Assembly (NCBI RefSeq): GCF_004795835.1
Contig: NZ_CP039249.1
Coordinates: forward strand, 496,001 to 560,000
Length of the DNA stretch: 64,000 nt
Origin: Sphingomonas sp. PAMC26645
Lineage (GTDB): Bacteria > Pseudomonadota > Alphaproteobacteria > Sphingomonadales > Sphingomonadaceae
Direction of reading: 5' to 3'
The translations under genes were made by a program, and so were the position numbers. Each line of letters starts with the position of its first letter. Within the stretch, counting starts at the first letter, position 1. The notes below the pieces were generated by a model. The model was given only the letters and a program-made list of their open reading frames with translations. It was not told where the DNA came from and searched no databases. This document shows, in pieces, positions 17,510 to 26,109 of this stretch.

Positions 17510-17674
17510 GACGTGGTTGCGCCCGCTCTCGCCCGCTTGTTGCCCGTGCCAATGCCCGTATCGGCGCTTTCGCATGAAAGCGCGCGCCGCTTCAAGCTTG
17601 CCACATATGCGGGCCGCGTGCTTATTCGGCGCGAGATACGGTCGCGCTCCGGCGGCCGCTGGTGAAGCGTACCC

Positions 17675-18439
17675 ATGATCCTCCAATGTCCCGAGTGCAG
17701 CACGCGCTATCTGGTACCCGACAGCGCGATCGGGACCGAGGGGCGCACCGTGCGCTGCGCCAATTGCAAGCATAGCTGGTTCCAGGCCGCCGCACCGGAC
17801 GTCGAGGATGCGCTGGAGATCCCGGAGTCGACGCCGCTTGCACCTGCGCCACCACCGCTCGCCCCACTGGCGCGGCCTATCACGGAGCCGGCCGAACGGT
17901 TCTCACCTTTCGCTCCTGCCGCACCGGTCGCGCCCGAGCCTGCGGTCGTAGCACCCACATTCGTTCCGCCGGCAACCCCGCAGGTCGAAAACCTGCCGGT
18001 TCGCCTGCGCCGCAACACGACGCGCCGCTGGACGATCGTCGCGGTACTCGCCGGCTTGCTGATGCTGATCGCGGCGGGAGCGATCGTGTATCTCGGTGCG
18101 CCCGGCGTCGCGGCGAAGCTGGGTCTCGGGATTGGCAGCGACGAGACTCCGCTGCGGCTGCGCGACAATCCGATCGAGCGGCGCGAACTCGACAACGGCT
18201 CCGAACTGTTCGCGGTCAGTGGCCAGGTCACCAACCCGTCGAACCAGCGCCAGCGCGTGCCCGACATCCGCGCCGAACTTCGCGATGCGCAGGGGCGGCT
18301 GGTGTATAGCTGGACGATCACCCCGCAGCAGCGGACGCTGGCGCCGGGAGGTGCGATCGACTTCAACTCCGCGACGCTGAACGTGCCGGCGAACTCGAAG
18401 CGCCTTGAGCTGAGCTTTGCCGGCGAGGCGACGCGCTAA
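17675..18439 (+). CDS. zinc-ribbon DUF3426 membrane protein
   Basis: A 254-residue protein with an N-terminal MJ0042-type zinc ribbon (Cys5, Cys8, Cys28, Cys31 in LQCPECSTRYLVPDSAIG and VRCANCKHSWFQ). A proline/alanine-rich linker (about 45-105) leads to one membrane helix (about 118-142) and a C-terminal DUF3426 domain (LRDNPIERRELDNGSELFAV, then SGQVTNPSNQRQRVPDIRAE). The family is common next to ftsEX in alphaproteobacteria and its function is not established. It is transcribed divergently from ftsE. Confidence 0.88.
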   Translation: MILQCPECSTRYLVPDSAIGTEGRTVRCANCKHSWFQAAAPDVEDALEIPESTPLAPAPPPLAPLARPITEPAERFSPFAPAAPVAPEPAVVAPTFVPPATPQVENLPVRLRRNTTRRWTIVAVLAGLLMLIAAGAIVYLGAPGVAAKLGLGIGSDETPLRLRDNPIERRELDNGSELFAVSGQVTNPSNQRQRVPDIRAELRDAQGRLVYSWTITPQQRTLAPGGAIDFNSATLNVPANSKRLELSFAGEATR

Positions 18440-18607
18440 GTCTACGATCGCCCCACGCCAGCAAAAAATCAGAGCGTTGGCGCTGGAAAAAATGTGACGA
18501 TCGGATTTGGATAGCAGCTTTTTCGCAAAGGGCGTTGCACGATGCAGAAACCCTTGCTAGTGGCGCTCGCCTACCAGATGCCGGGTCCGCCCGGTGATGT
18601 TTCATGG

Positions 18608-18694
18608 GCGGCCATGGCGGAACTGGTAGACGCGCAACGTTGAGGTCGTTGTGGGCGAAAGCCCGTGGAAGTTCGAGTCTTCTTGGCCGCACCA
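18608..18694 (+). tRNA. tRNA-Leu (anticodon GAG)
   Basis: An 87-base class II tRNA. The acceptor arms GCGGCCA (18608-18614) and TGGCCGC (18684-18690) pair perfectly, with discriminator A and an encoded CCA. The anticodon stem CAACG/CGTTG holds the loop TTGAGGT, anticodon GAG. The long variable arm TGGGCGAAAGCCCG and the TTCGAGT T-loop are as expected for leucine. Confidence 0.97.
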
Positions 18695-18771
18695 TTTTTC
18701 AGATTAGAGTAAACACCCCCTTCGAGGGTCCCCCTTTCGCGGCCGTGCGTTGGGCTTGGCGGAGGCATTGC

Positions 18772-18924
18772 ATGAGTTCGATCGACGACACGATCATCGA
18801 CACGCCCGAGGGGCCGATGACGTTTGCGCAGTGGAAGAAGAAGAACCCGGTCCAGCTGCCCTCGCGCCGGACCAAGGGGAAGAAGCTGCCCAACAAGGTG
18901 AAGCTGACCACCGACGAGAAATAG
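18772..18924 (+). CDS. small basic hypothetical protein
   Basis: A 50-residue protein beginning MSSIDDTIIDTPEGPMTFAQ and ending in a lysine/arginine-rich stretch with RRTKGKKLPNKVKL. It has a good GGAGG ribosome-binding site seven bases before the ATG and codon use like its neighbours, so it is likely real. No family is recognised. It lies 77 bases after tRNA-Leu and ends 11 bases before an A-family repeat. Confidence 0.65.
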   Translation: MSSIDDTIIDTPEGPMTFAQWKKKNPVQLPSRRTKGKKLPNKVKLTTDEK

Positions 18925-18935
18925 CGGGGCCTAAA

Positions 18936-19060
18936 ATCCTCCCCCGCAAGGGGGAGGTGGCTGGCATTTGCCAGACGGAGGGGGAGGACGCGGAACAGGC
19001 GTCATCGCCGTCCTCCCCCTCCGTCACCTTCGGCGACACCTCCCCCTGGCGGGGGAGGAT
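18936..19060. repeat. A-family palindromic repeat, copy 2
   Basis: Same architecture as 2085-2210: terminal hairpins CCTCCCCCGCAAGGGGGAGG and CCTCCCCCTGGCGGGGGAGG, inner complementary CTCCCCCTCCGTCA segments and a short variable centre. It separates two convergent small genes. Confidence 0.88.
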
Positions 19061-19067
19061 TGCACGC

Positions 19068-19319
19068 TCAGTGCTTCCCCGAACTCCCTGACCCCTGCCG
19101 CGCCCGGATCATCCGCGCCTGGAACTTCACGCGTTGCCAGAACGTCGCGTCGTCTAGGCGCCATTGGCGGATCGCCTGGGTCGCCAGCGTCTCGATCAGC
19201 GCCTCGCTGGTCGCCGCATCCTGCGCCGCAAACGCCCGTGCGAGATCCTCGACGCACGGACCGTGATCGGTGAAGTCGCGCGGCAGCGGCATGGGTGTGG
19301 GCTGGCTCGGCATCGGCAT
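19068..19319 (-). CDS. small helical protein at the end of the DUF11 operon
   Basis: An 83-residue soluble protein, unrecognised, predicted mostly helical after a proline-rich start (MPMPSQPTPMPLPRDF). Visible features are ARAFAAQDAATSEALIETLA and the basic helix FWQRVKFQARMIRARQG. AGGGAGAGAG provides a strong ribosome-binding site. The ATG lies 18 bases after the stop of the giant barrel protein gene on the same strand, so it is probably the last cistron of that operon. There is no signal peptide, so it is not itself exported by the usual route. Confidence 0.65.
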   Translation of the reverse strand: MPMPSQPTPMPLPRDFTDHGPCVEDLARAFAAQDAATSEALIETLATQAIRQWRLDDATFWQRVKFQARMIRARQGSGSSGKH

Positions 19320-19337
19320 ATATCTCTCTCCCTGTAA

Positions 19338-22300
19338 TTAACGTCGACCACCGAACAGGGCGCGCGTGGCGCCACCCAGCGTCGTCTGGTCGAACTTCAG
19401 CCGCATCGTGACGTACGGCCCCTGCCGCGTGTAGCGGTCGTCCTCGAAATCGCGGTCGCGGTAGCCGGACACGTTGTAGCCGGCGCTGATCCACGTGTTC
19501 TGCGCGGGCGACACGCCGACCGACGGTCCGCCGCTCCACGACCAAGCGCCACGCTCCCACGCGTGCTGGACCGAGCCGCTGATGCCGATGTCGAACCGCG
19601 TGCCGATATCCTGGTGCAACTCGAACCCGGTCACATCGATATACCCGTCATAGGTATCGTCGGCGAAGCGCCCGGCGACGTATTTCGCGCCGTAATACAG
19701 CGTCGCCTCGGTGCCGTGGCCAAGCCCTTCCGGGCCGGTGCGATAGTTCACGGCGAGGTTGTTGATGATCCGCGACGTCACCTGGTCGCCGCCGCCATAC
19801 GCCGGCACGCCGAGCGAATTGGTGTCGGTAAACCCGGCATCCGCGCTCTCGTGCCGCAATTCGAGCCGTTCGAGCACCGACCAGCGGCTGTCGAGCGGAC
19901 GCAACGCGAGCGCGACGTCAGCGGTGGCATAGGTCGCGACCGCACCGGTCTTGTCCTTGATCGTGTACCCCTTGATGCTCGACGCGAGCGTCTTGCCCTG
20001 GCCCAGTGTGCGCAGGAAGTTGGTGGTGATCCCCCAGCGATCGCCGCTGTCGGCATTGCGGTATTCCAGACGCCCGTTCACCGACCAGCGGGTCTGGCGG
20101 TAGGTCGCGCCGAGCGTCACCGCGGCATAATCGCCGTTGGTCTGGTCCTGCCCGACATAGCCACCCGAGGTGACCGGCTGGAAGGCATTGACCACCGCAC
20201 CCTTGGGGATCTCGCCCTTCAACGTGTTGCTCGCGTCGAGCGTGCCGTCGACGGTCCAGTTCTTACCAAGCGGCACCGACTGGCTGAGCCCGTATTGCGC
20301 ATAGGTCCGCGCGCCATTCTCGCCGATCGCCTGCTGGTTGAGCGTACTCATCAGCTTCGCACCGGTCCAGGGCGCGACGTCGACGCCGAACTGCTTGGTA
20401 TGCGCGACATAGCCGTCGCCGTTCGCGATCTCGTATCCGCCGATCAGGCGGATGCCGGGCTTGATCCGGTAGGCGAGCTCGATCTGGTGGCGGATCGGGA
20501 AGTCGACGCTGTCGCTGTCGCCACCAGGCGCGAACTGGGTCTGGCCGGTGAGCGTCACCGCATTGCCGAACAGCGCTTGCGTGCCGCCGACCGTCAGCAG
20601 ACGACTGTCGCGGTTCTTGCCGTCCATGCCGCGGTCCGACGCGAACTGGCCGCCGACAAAGATCGTGCCGGTGTCGCGGCGATATTCGAGGCGGGCCTCG
20701 CCAGCGGCGCGCGTGCCCGGGTTAGTCAACTGCTGCTGGTACCAGGCGACCCCGGTCACGCTCAGCCGGTCGGTCAGCCGCAGCCGACCGTCGAGCCCGA
20801 ACTTGCGCGTACCCGCCTCGACGAGGTTCTGCTGGCCGACGCCGAACGCGGTATCCTGCTGGCGGGCATAGGCGAGCAGATCGAGCTTGGTGCCGTGGTG
20901 ATCGACCTCGGCCAGATAGGCGAGGCCCTGGCCCAGCCCGCCGCGACCGCCCTTGGCGATCTCGCCGCGCAGTTCGGTATTGGCGGTGACGTGCGCCTTG
21001 ATATCGGCGCCGAGCACGGTGGCCTTGCCGACGGTCTCGTCGCGGATCACCGCAGCGCCCACTTCGACGCGGCCGTTGGCGAGCTTGGTCGCGACGCGCG
21101 CGGCGGCGGCGAGCTTCGCCGACCTTCCGCCCTCGACTTCATAGTCGGCGACTATGAAGGTGGGGTTCAGATTGCTGTCGCGGCTCAGGATCGGCTGGCG
21201 GAAGCGTACGGTGCCCATCGAGGTGTCGATGTCGTAGTCTATGTGGCGGGTGAGTTCGGTGCTCGAGACGATCAGTTCGGAGCGGAAGCGATCGCGGGTT
21301 TCGAGGCGTAATTTATCGCTGTTCGGCACGATGTTACGCCCCGACAGGCGGTAGGGACCGGACAGCCCGTTGCCCTGGATTTCGTCGCGCGAATACAGCG
21401 TATCGGTATGCGCGGCGAACCCGGTCGCACGCACTCGCTTGCCCTCATACGCGGTCTTGATGCCGTTGAGCGTGCGATTGTAGCGGGTCAGCTGCGTATC
21501 GGTGAAGCCGGTCTCGAAATCGCCGAACAGCGCGTAGAATTCGCGACGCTCGAGCCGCAGGTACAATTTCCGACGCGTGGCCGCATCATAGCCCTGGCGC
21601 GAACCGTCGCCGTAGACGGTGTAATAGCGGTCGGGGTCGATCGTGCCGAGCAGGCCCCGGTCGGGGTCGTATTTGCGGTCGCTGTCATAGGCGATCGTCG
21701 CCAGCCACGAGCCCTTGACGCGACCCTTGGCGTAGAAAGCGAGCTGGCCGTCGGTGACGACGCTGTTGCGCTCCGACCGCGGCAGGCCCGACTGGCGCTT
21801 GCTGAGCATGTCGTAGCCGAGCGAGCCGGCGCCGAAGCCGACCACGACCCAGTCCTTGGCGGACGCGGCAAGCCAGGCGCGAACCTCGTTGGTATGGACG
21901 ACCTTCTCCTCGGTCAGCGCAACCGCGATGCGGACCGCGCCGGCCTGCGTGGTCGGCTGGAGCGCTAGGAAGGCGAGGCCGTCATCACCCACCACGAGAG
22001 CTGTGTTCGCCGAGCGTTCGCGACCAGCGATCTGACGGCTCTGTTCGAGCGCGGCTTCGACGGCGGCGGTGTAGGGCTGGTCGACCGTGAACGGCACGAC
22101 CGTCCCCGCGCGAACCGGGCGACCTGTCTTGTCGGTCACGCGCACCGCGATCAGCGGGCGGGTGAGGCCGTCCGCGACCAGCCGGCTGCTCGCGGCATCG
22201 AACACCGCACGGACCGGCAGGCCCGCATAATGCACGACCCGGTCGAGCGTCTTCACGACGCTCCCATCGGCGCTTAGCACGCGCGCTTGAAGACGATTAT

Positions 22301-24368
22301 CGCCGTCGATCAACGGGATACCCGTCCAGCGCGAAACCGCGATGTCGGTGCCGTCGCGCTGATCGGTGCCGTCGAATGCGAGCGGTTCGACCTGCTTGCC
22401 GTTGATCGTGAGCGCAACGCGCTGGCCTGGCAGGTGCTTGATGACGGCGCGGACGACCGGCGCGCGCGGATTATGGTCTGCGAGCGGGAACAGCCAGTCG
22501 ACACCGGCGGTCTGGCCGCTGGCGAGCCAGTCCCGGCTGCCCGCGGCGGTGGCGGCGTCGACGACCGTGATCGGCAGTCCGGCATCGACGGCCTTGCCCT
22601 TGCCTGTCGGCTTCAGCTGGAAGTCGACGCGCTTGAGCAGGCCGCCGTCGCCCTCGACGAAGCGCGAGATCGGGCTGTTGGCCTGGCGCGTGTCGATGTC
22701 GCAGGCGACCGCCGCGTGCGTCGCGGGGATGCTCGACGTGTCGATCTGGACGACGTGACGCCCGGCGCGGACGCCCTCGAAATGGTACAGCCCGTCGCGA
22801 TCGGTGGAGACGAACGTGCCGTCCTCCATCAGCAGGCGGATTCCGGGAACGCCCTTGCGCTTGTCGACCGGATCGCCGCAATTCCCCTCGCTCACGCGGC
22901 CGATGATCGTCATCGCGTCGGTGAACAGCAGCGGGCGCAGGCGAACGGAGGCCGCCGCCTCGTTGCTGGTCACGGTGCCCTGCCCGACGACACGCGCGCG
23001 GTTGAGCGCTTCGCCGGTCGGCGCGCCGGGCGCGATGCTGACGACGTATTTCAACTCGGTCGAAGCACCGGCGGCAAGCACCGGAATGACAAAGTCGAGT
23101 GAGCGGCCATCGGTCGATACGGTCGGCTCATCGCCGCCGCGCGCGGAATTGCGCTCGTAGCGCAGGCCCCTTGGCAACGTATCAGCGACGTGGAGTCCGC
23201 GCGCCGAGACCTTATCGCGATTGGTGATTCGCAGCAGGTACTGGACGAATTCTCCCGGCGACGCCTCGCGCACCGATGCCGTCTTGGTCAGCAGCAGCGT
23301 GCCCGCGCCGGGGCTGTCGAGCGGAATGTCGGCAGAGAAGGGCTCGGGCGTCGACAGCGTCAGCGAACCGCCGAAGCTGGTATCGTTGAGGATGAACGGC
23401 GTGCCCTTAGGGTCCTTCAGCGCAGCCAGCGTCGCACGGTCGACGGTGGACGGCGCGGTATAGGTGCCGGGCGGCGCGACCTTCAGGAAATAGCGGCCGG
23501 GTGCGGTCAGCGGGAACCGATACCGGCCGGTCTCGCCCGGATACACGCGACCGCTGGCGTCGGTGACGGCTTCGCCGGTGACGACGGTGGAGGGATAGCG
23601 GCTGACACCGTCGTCGCCGAACACGGTGGCCGGCTGGCCGGTCTCGTTGACCAGCGAGACGGTGGTGCCGTCGACCAGCGCGCCGGTCCGCGAATCGAAG
23701 GTGTAGCCGGCCGGATCGATCAGCAGCGACGCCATCGAGGCGAGGCTGTAGCCGTCCTCGACGAAGCTCAGCTTGATCGTCGCGCCGCGCATGTTGCGGA
23801 TGTCGCAGGCGGCGAGTTCGGGATGCTTGCCCGTCGCGCTCGCAGGGATGCCGCCCGCGAAGATGCCGCTGTCGGCCGCGGTCTCGGTGAGTGTCAGCGT
23901 CGTGTGGGTCTTACCGACATCGACCGCGATGACCGCGGTCTCGCGCGCGTCCGGGTCGTGGTTACCGGCCTGGTTGTCGAGCACCAGGATCATGTCGGCA
24001 TAGATGTCGATCGCCGCGACCCAGGGTGATTTGGCGAAGGTTGCCGCGTCGATCGGCGCGGGTGTGAATTGGAAGCTGGGGGTAGTCTGGCACGTCGCGC
24101 CCGTTAGGTCGTAATTGGGCGGCGGGAGGTGGAATGTGAGCGTGGTCGGGCGCTTGGCCCGGTTCACGTCGAGCGAAACCGTATTGGACGGCACCGCGCG
24201 TACGCCGGAATCGCTGGCCGCGTCGTCGAACGACAGCGTCGCGGTATTCTGGATACGCGTCGTCTGGACACCAGTCTGCGCGGCCGCCGGCAGGGTGCCG
24301 ACGATCAGCCCGAGCAGGAGCGTCAGGATCAGGGCGCAAAGGCGCGAAAGGCGACGGAAGCTGGACAT
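19338..24368 (-). CDS. giant DUF11/SdrD-like protein with C-terminal outer-membrane barrel
   Basis: A 1,676-residue exported protein with a signal peptide (LCALILTLLLGLIVGTLPAAA). An N-terminal strand module (RIQNTATLSFDD) is followed by a cysteine-containing domain and a DUF11 module (about residues 358-478, with SPGEFVQYLLRITN and VADTLPRGLRYERNS). An SdrD/carboxypeptidase-regulatory-like domain follows (about 485-560, STDRDGLYHFEGVRAGRHVV), then an Ig-like segment (about 725-860). The last 800 residues alternate short strands with charged loops (KLYLRLERREFYALFGDFET) and look like a large outer-membrane barrel, ending soon after PYVTMRLKFD. The start at 24368 has an AGAGGAC ribosome-binding site. 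Likely a surface anchor or assembly platform; function unproven. Confidence 0.75.
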   Translation of the reverse strand: MSSFRRLSRLCALILTLLLGLIVGTLPAAAQTGVQTTRIQNTATLSFDDAASDSGVRAVPSNTVSLDVNRAKRPTTLTFHLPPPNYDLTGATCQTTPSFQFTPAPIDAATFAKSPWVAAIDIYADMILVLDNQAGNHDPDARETAVIAVDVGKTHTTLTLTETAADSGIFAGGIPASATGKHPELAACDIRNMRGATIKLSFVEDGYSLASMASLLIDPAGYTFDSRTGALVDGTTVSLVNETGQPATVFGDDGVSRYPSTVVTGEAVTDASGRVYPGETGRYRFPLTAPGRYFLKVAPPGTYTAPSTVDRATLAALKDPKGTPFILNDTSFGGSLTLSTPEPFSADIPLDSPGAGTLLLTKTASVREASPGEFVQYLLRITNRDKVSARGLHVADTLPRGLRYERNSARGGDEPTVSTDGRSLDFVIPVLAAGASTELKYVVSIAPGAPTGEALNRARVVGQGTVTSNEAAASVRLRPLLFTDAMTIIGRVSEGNCGDPVDKRKGVPGIRLLMEDGTFVSTDRDGLYHFEGVRAGRHVVQIDTSSIPATHAAVACDIDTRQANSPISRFVEGDGGLLKRVDFQLKPTGKGKAVDAGLPITVVDAATAAGSRDWLASGQTAGVDWLFPLADHNPRAPVVRAVIKHLPGQRVALTINGKQVEPLAFDGTDQRDGTDIAVSRWTGIPLIDGDNRLQARVLSADGSVVKTLDRVVHYAGLPVRAVFDAASSRLVADGLTRPLIAVRVTDKTGRPVRAGTVVPFTVDQPYTAAVEAALEQSRQIAGRERSANTALVVGDDGLAFLALQPTTQAGAVRIAVALTEEKVVHTNEVRAWLAASAKDWVVVGFGAGSLGYDMLSKRQSGLPRSERNSVVTDGQLAFYAKGRVKGSWLATIAYDSDRKYDPDRGLLGTIDPDRYYTVYGDGSRQGYDAATRRKLYLRLERREFYALFGDFETGFTDTQLTRYNRTLNGIKTAYEGKRVRATGFAAHTDTLYSRDEIQGNGLSGPYRLSGRNIVPNSDKLRLETRDRFRSELIVSSTELTRHIDYDIDTSMGTVRFRQPILSRDSNLNPTFIVADYEVEGGRSAKLAAAARVATKLANGRVEVGAAVIRDETVGKATVLGADIKAHVTANTELRGEIAKGGRGGLGQGLAYLAEVDHHGTKLDLLAYARQQDTAFGVGQQNLVEAGTRKFGLDGRLRLTDRLSVTGVAWYQQQLTNPGTRAAGEARLEYRRDTGTIFVGGQFASDRGMDGKNRDSRLLTVGGTQALFGNAVTLTGQTQFAPGGDSDSVDFPIRHQIELAYRIKPGIRLIGGYEIANGDGYVAHTKQFGVDVAPWTGAKLMSTLNQQAIGENGARTYAQYGLSQSVPLGKNWTVDGTLDASNTLKGEIPKGAVVNAFQPVTSGGYVGQDQTNGDYAAVTLGATYRQTRWSVNGRLEYRNADSGDRWGITTNFLRTLGQGKTLASSIKGYTIKDKTGAVATYATADVALALRPLDSRWSVLERLELRHESADAGFTDTNSLGVPAYGGGDQVTSRIINNLAVNYRTGPEGLGHGTEATLYYGAKYVAGRFADDTYDGYIDVTGFELHQDIGTRFDIGISGSVQHAWERGAWSWSGGPSVGVSPAQNTWISAGYNVSGYRDRDFEDDRYTRQGPYVTMRLKFDQTTLGGATRALFGGRR

Positions 24369-24450
24369 GAAGGGTCCTCTCCCGACGCGCGTCTCCACGC
24401 GCCGGGATCGGTCGTTCCTTTATCGAGGGACAGGTTCGCGAGAGGTGGGC

Positions 24451-25569
24451 TCAGTTGATCTTCACGCGGAAGCTGGCGACGACCGGCAGCAGCGAGCCCA
24501 GCGTCGGGATCGTCACCTTCACCTGCTTTGCGGTCGCATCGAACGAGCCCGTGATGCCGGTCCCCAGCAGCACCGTACTGCCGGTATCGCTCAGCGGCAG
24601 GCCATCCAGCACGCATTCATTGCCCAGACCGATACCGCCAACCGTGATCGAATTGGCTTCGTAGGTGGTGTTGGCGGGGATGAGATCGGTCAGGTTGACG
24701 TTGCGAGCCGGAGTCCCGGCCGTCCCGTTCCTGACGACCAGGCAATAGCGCACGATTGCGCCCGGGATTGCTTTGGGCGAGGCGACAAGGTTGATCGGAT
24801 CGGAGAGGACCGTGGACGATTTCACGATCGTAAGATCCACGTTGCGCGTCGTGATCTCGTAGGCGAGCGTCGCCCGCCCAGAGCCGTTCAGCGCTGTATC
24901 GCCAAAGCCCGAGTCATTGTCGGCGAAGACCACGTCGACGGCACCGTCGCGGTTCGGCACCAACGCGCTCGACACCAACGCGGCGCCTGCCTTGGTATTG
25001 TCTCCACCCTCGGCGATCTGCGCCACCAGCGTCACGCTGGCGAGAGCAGCGGCCTGGTTGGCTGGGATGTTGCCGACGATGTAGACCGTCTTGGACTGGT
25101 CGGGGGCAAGTTCGCTGATGTAAGTCGCGGTATCCGCCGCGGTGTATTGATTGTCGCCGTTGTCGACGACGATCCTGAGATTGTCGACGTCGAAATTATC
25201 GCCGGTAAATAGCCCGAGCGCATAGCTCTGGATGGCGCTGAGCAGGAAGTCCTGGGTCCCGTTGGTATTGTTCGTCACGGTGAATTTCAGCACAGCGTCG
25301 GCCTCGCCGATCGTGACGGGCGTGTTGCCGCCGAGCGGTGCCACGGTCAGGTTGGCCTTGAGATCGACGACGAACGTCGCGGCGTTCGATGTCGCATTCT
25401 GCTGTACCCCGTTGACGGTGTAACTCGCCAGCGCGGTGTTGCTGATCGTCGTACCCGCGGTGGTGCCGGCGGGTCCCGGAGCGGTACCGGCCTGCGCACT
25501 GGCGGTACCAATCGACACGATGGCGGCCGTACCGGCCAACAGCGTGCGTATTACCCCTTTTGCATGCAT
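24451..25569 (-). CDS. secreted DUF11-domain protein
   Basis: A 372-residue exported protein with a signal peptide (GVIRTLLAGTAAIVSIGTASAQA). An N-terminal module contains AGTTISNTALASYTVNG. The middle has strand-rich segments rich in Asp and Asn (FDVDNLRIVVDNGDNQYT). A C-terminal DUF11-like unit (about 245-370) contains VRYCLVVRNG and VNLTDLIPANTTYEANSI. The ATG is preceded by AAGGAAGACAAAGAC. It lies between the small DUF11 protein and the giant barrel protein on the same strand. Probably extracellular or surface-attached; no enzyme motif is seen. Confidence 0.75.
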   Translation of the reverse strand: MHAKGVIRTLLAGTAAIVSIGTASAQAGTAPGPAGTTAGTTISNTALASYTVNGVQQNATSNAATFVVDLKANLTVAPLGGNTPVTIGEADAVLKFTVTNNTNGTQDFLLSAIQSYALGLFTGDNFDVDNLRIVVDNGDNQYTAADTATYISELAPDQSKTVYIVGNIPANQAAALASVTLVAQIAEGGDNTKAGAALVSSALVPNRDGAVDVVFADNDSGFGDTALNGSGRATLAYEITTRNVDLTIVKSSTVLSDPINLVASPKAIPGAIVRYCLVVRNGTAGTPARNVNLTDLIPANTTYEANSITVGGIGLGNECVLDGLPLSDTGSTVLLGTGITGSFDATAKQVKVTIPTLGSLLPVVASFRVKIN

Positions 25570-25624
25570 GTCTTTGTCTTCCTTTTATGGATGGTTGGTC
25601 AGGTGTGGAGAGAGATTGGCCGGA

Positions 25625-26098
25625 TCATTTGAGGACGGCCTGGAACGCGAACTGGCCCTGCGAACCCGCCGCTAACGGGCTCGCGAGGCGCCACCGGACG
25701 CTGGTGACATCGTTGGGGCTCGCCGCACGCGTGCTGCCGTCGGGGCTGCGGACGCGGAGGGTGGCGAGCGAACCGAAAGTCTTGCCGTCGACCGAGACGT
25801 CGGGCGCGGGCGAACCGGGATTGGCCGATCGATAGGCGATCTGGCGCGGCAACGGGTTGTCGAGCACCACGTTCGCGAGCGGCTGCGCACCGGCGTTGTG
25901 ATAGGCCAGGATGAAGATGACCTTGTCGCCCGGCGTCACTCGCGACGGCTTCACCAGCGCGACCCGCGTGGTGCCGTCGGGCGCGGCACTGCGCGCCTCG
26001 ACCATGATGCTGCTGGTCACCTGCAAGGGCCCTGCGGCGGCGGACGCAACGGCGGCAGTCGACGCCAGGACGGCGGCAGTCATCGGACGTGAGATCAT
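25625..26098 (-). CDS. small secreted single-DUF11 protein
   Basis: A 157-residue exported protein that is essentially one DUF11-like domain after a short signal peptide (MTAAVLASTAAVASAAA). The core reads VTPGDKVIFILAYHNAGAQP, then VVLDNPLPRQIAYRSANP, matching the DUF11 pattern of a strand pair followed by D-x-LP and Y. The start at 26098 is chosen for its GAGGAG ribosome-binding site. The alternative ATG at 26113 overlaps the upstream stop and would add five residues. It lies 11 bases after the preceding gene. It has the size expected of a structural subunit, which is speculation. Confidence 0.75.
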   Translation of the reverse strand: MISRPMTAAVLASTAAVASAAAGPLQVTSSIMVEARSAAPDGTTRVALVKPSRVTPGDKVIFILAYHNAGAQPLANVVLDNPLPRQIAYRSANPGSPAPDVSVDGKTFGSLATLRVRSPDGSTRAASPNDVTSVRWRLASPLAAGSQGQFAFQAVLK

Positions 26099-26109
26099 GG
26101 CTATGCTCC

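Noticed and set aside
19563..21311. 582-codon plus-strand frame opposite the giant barrel gene
   Set aside because: Composition (Val/Ala/Arg/Gly-rich with no motif) is that of a mirror frame; the minus strand encodes a recognisable multidomain protein over the same DNA.
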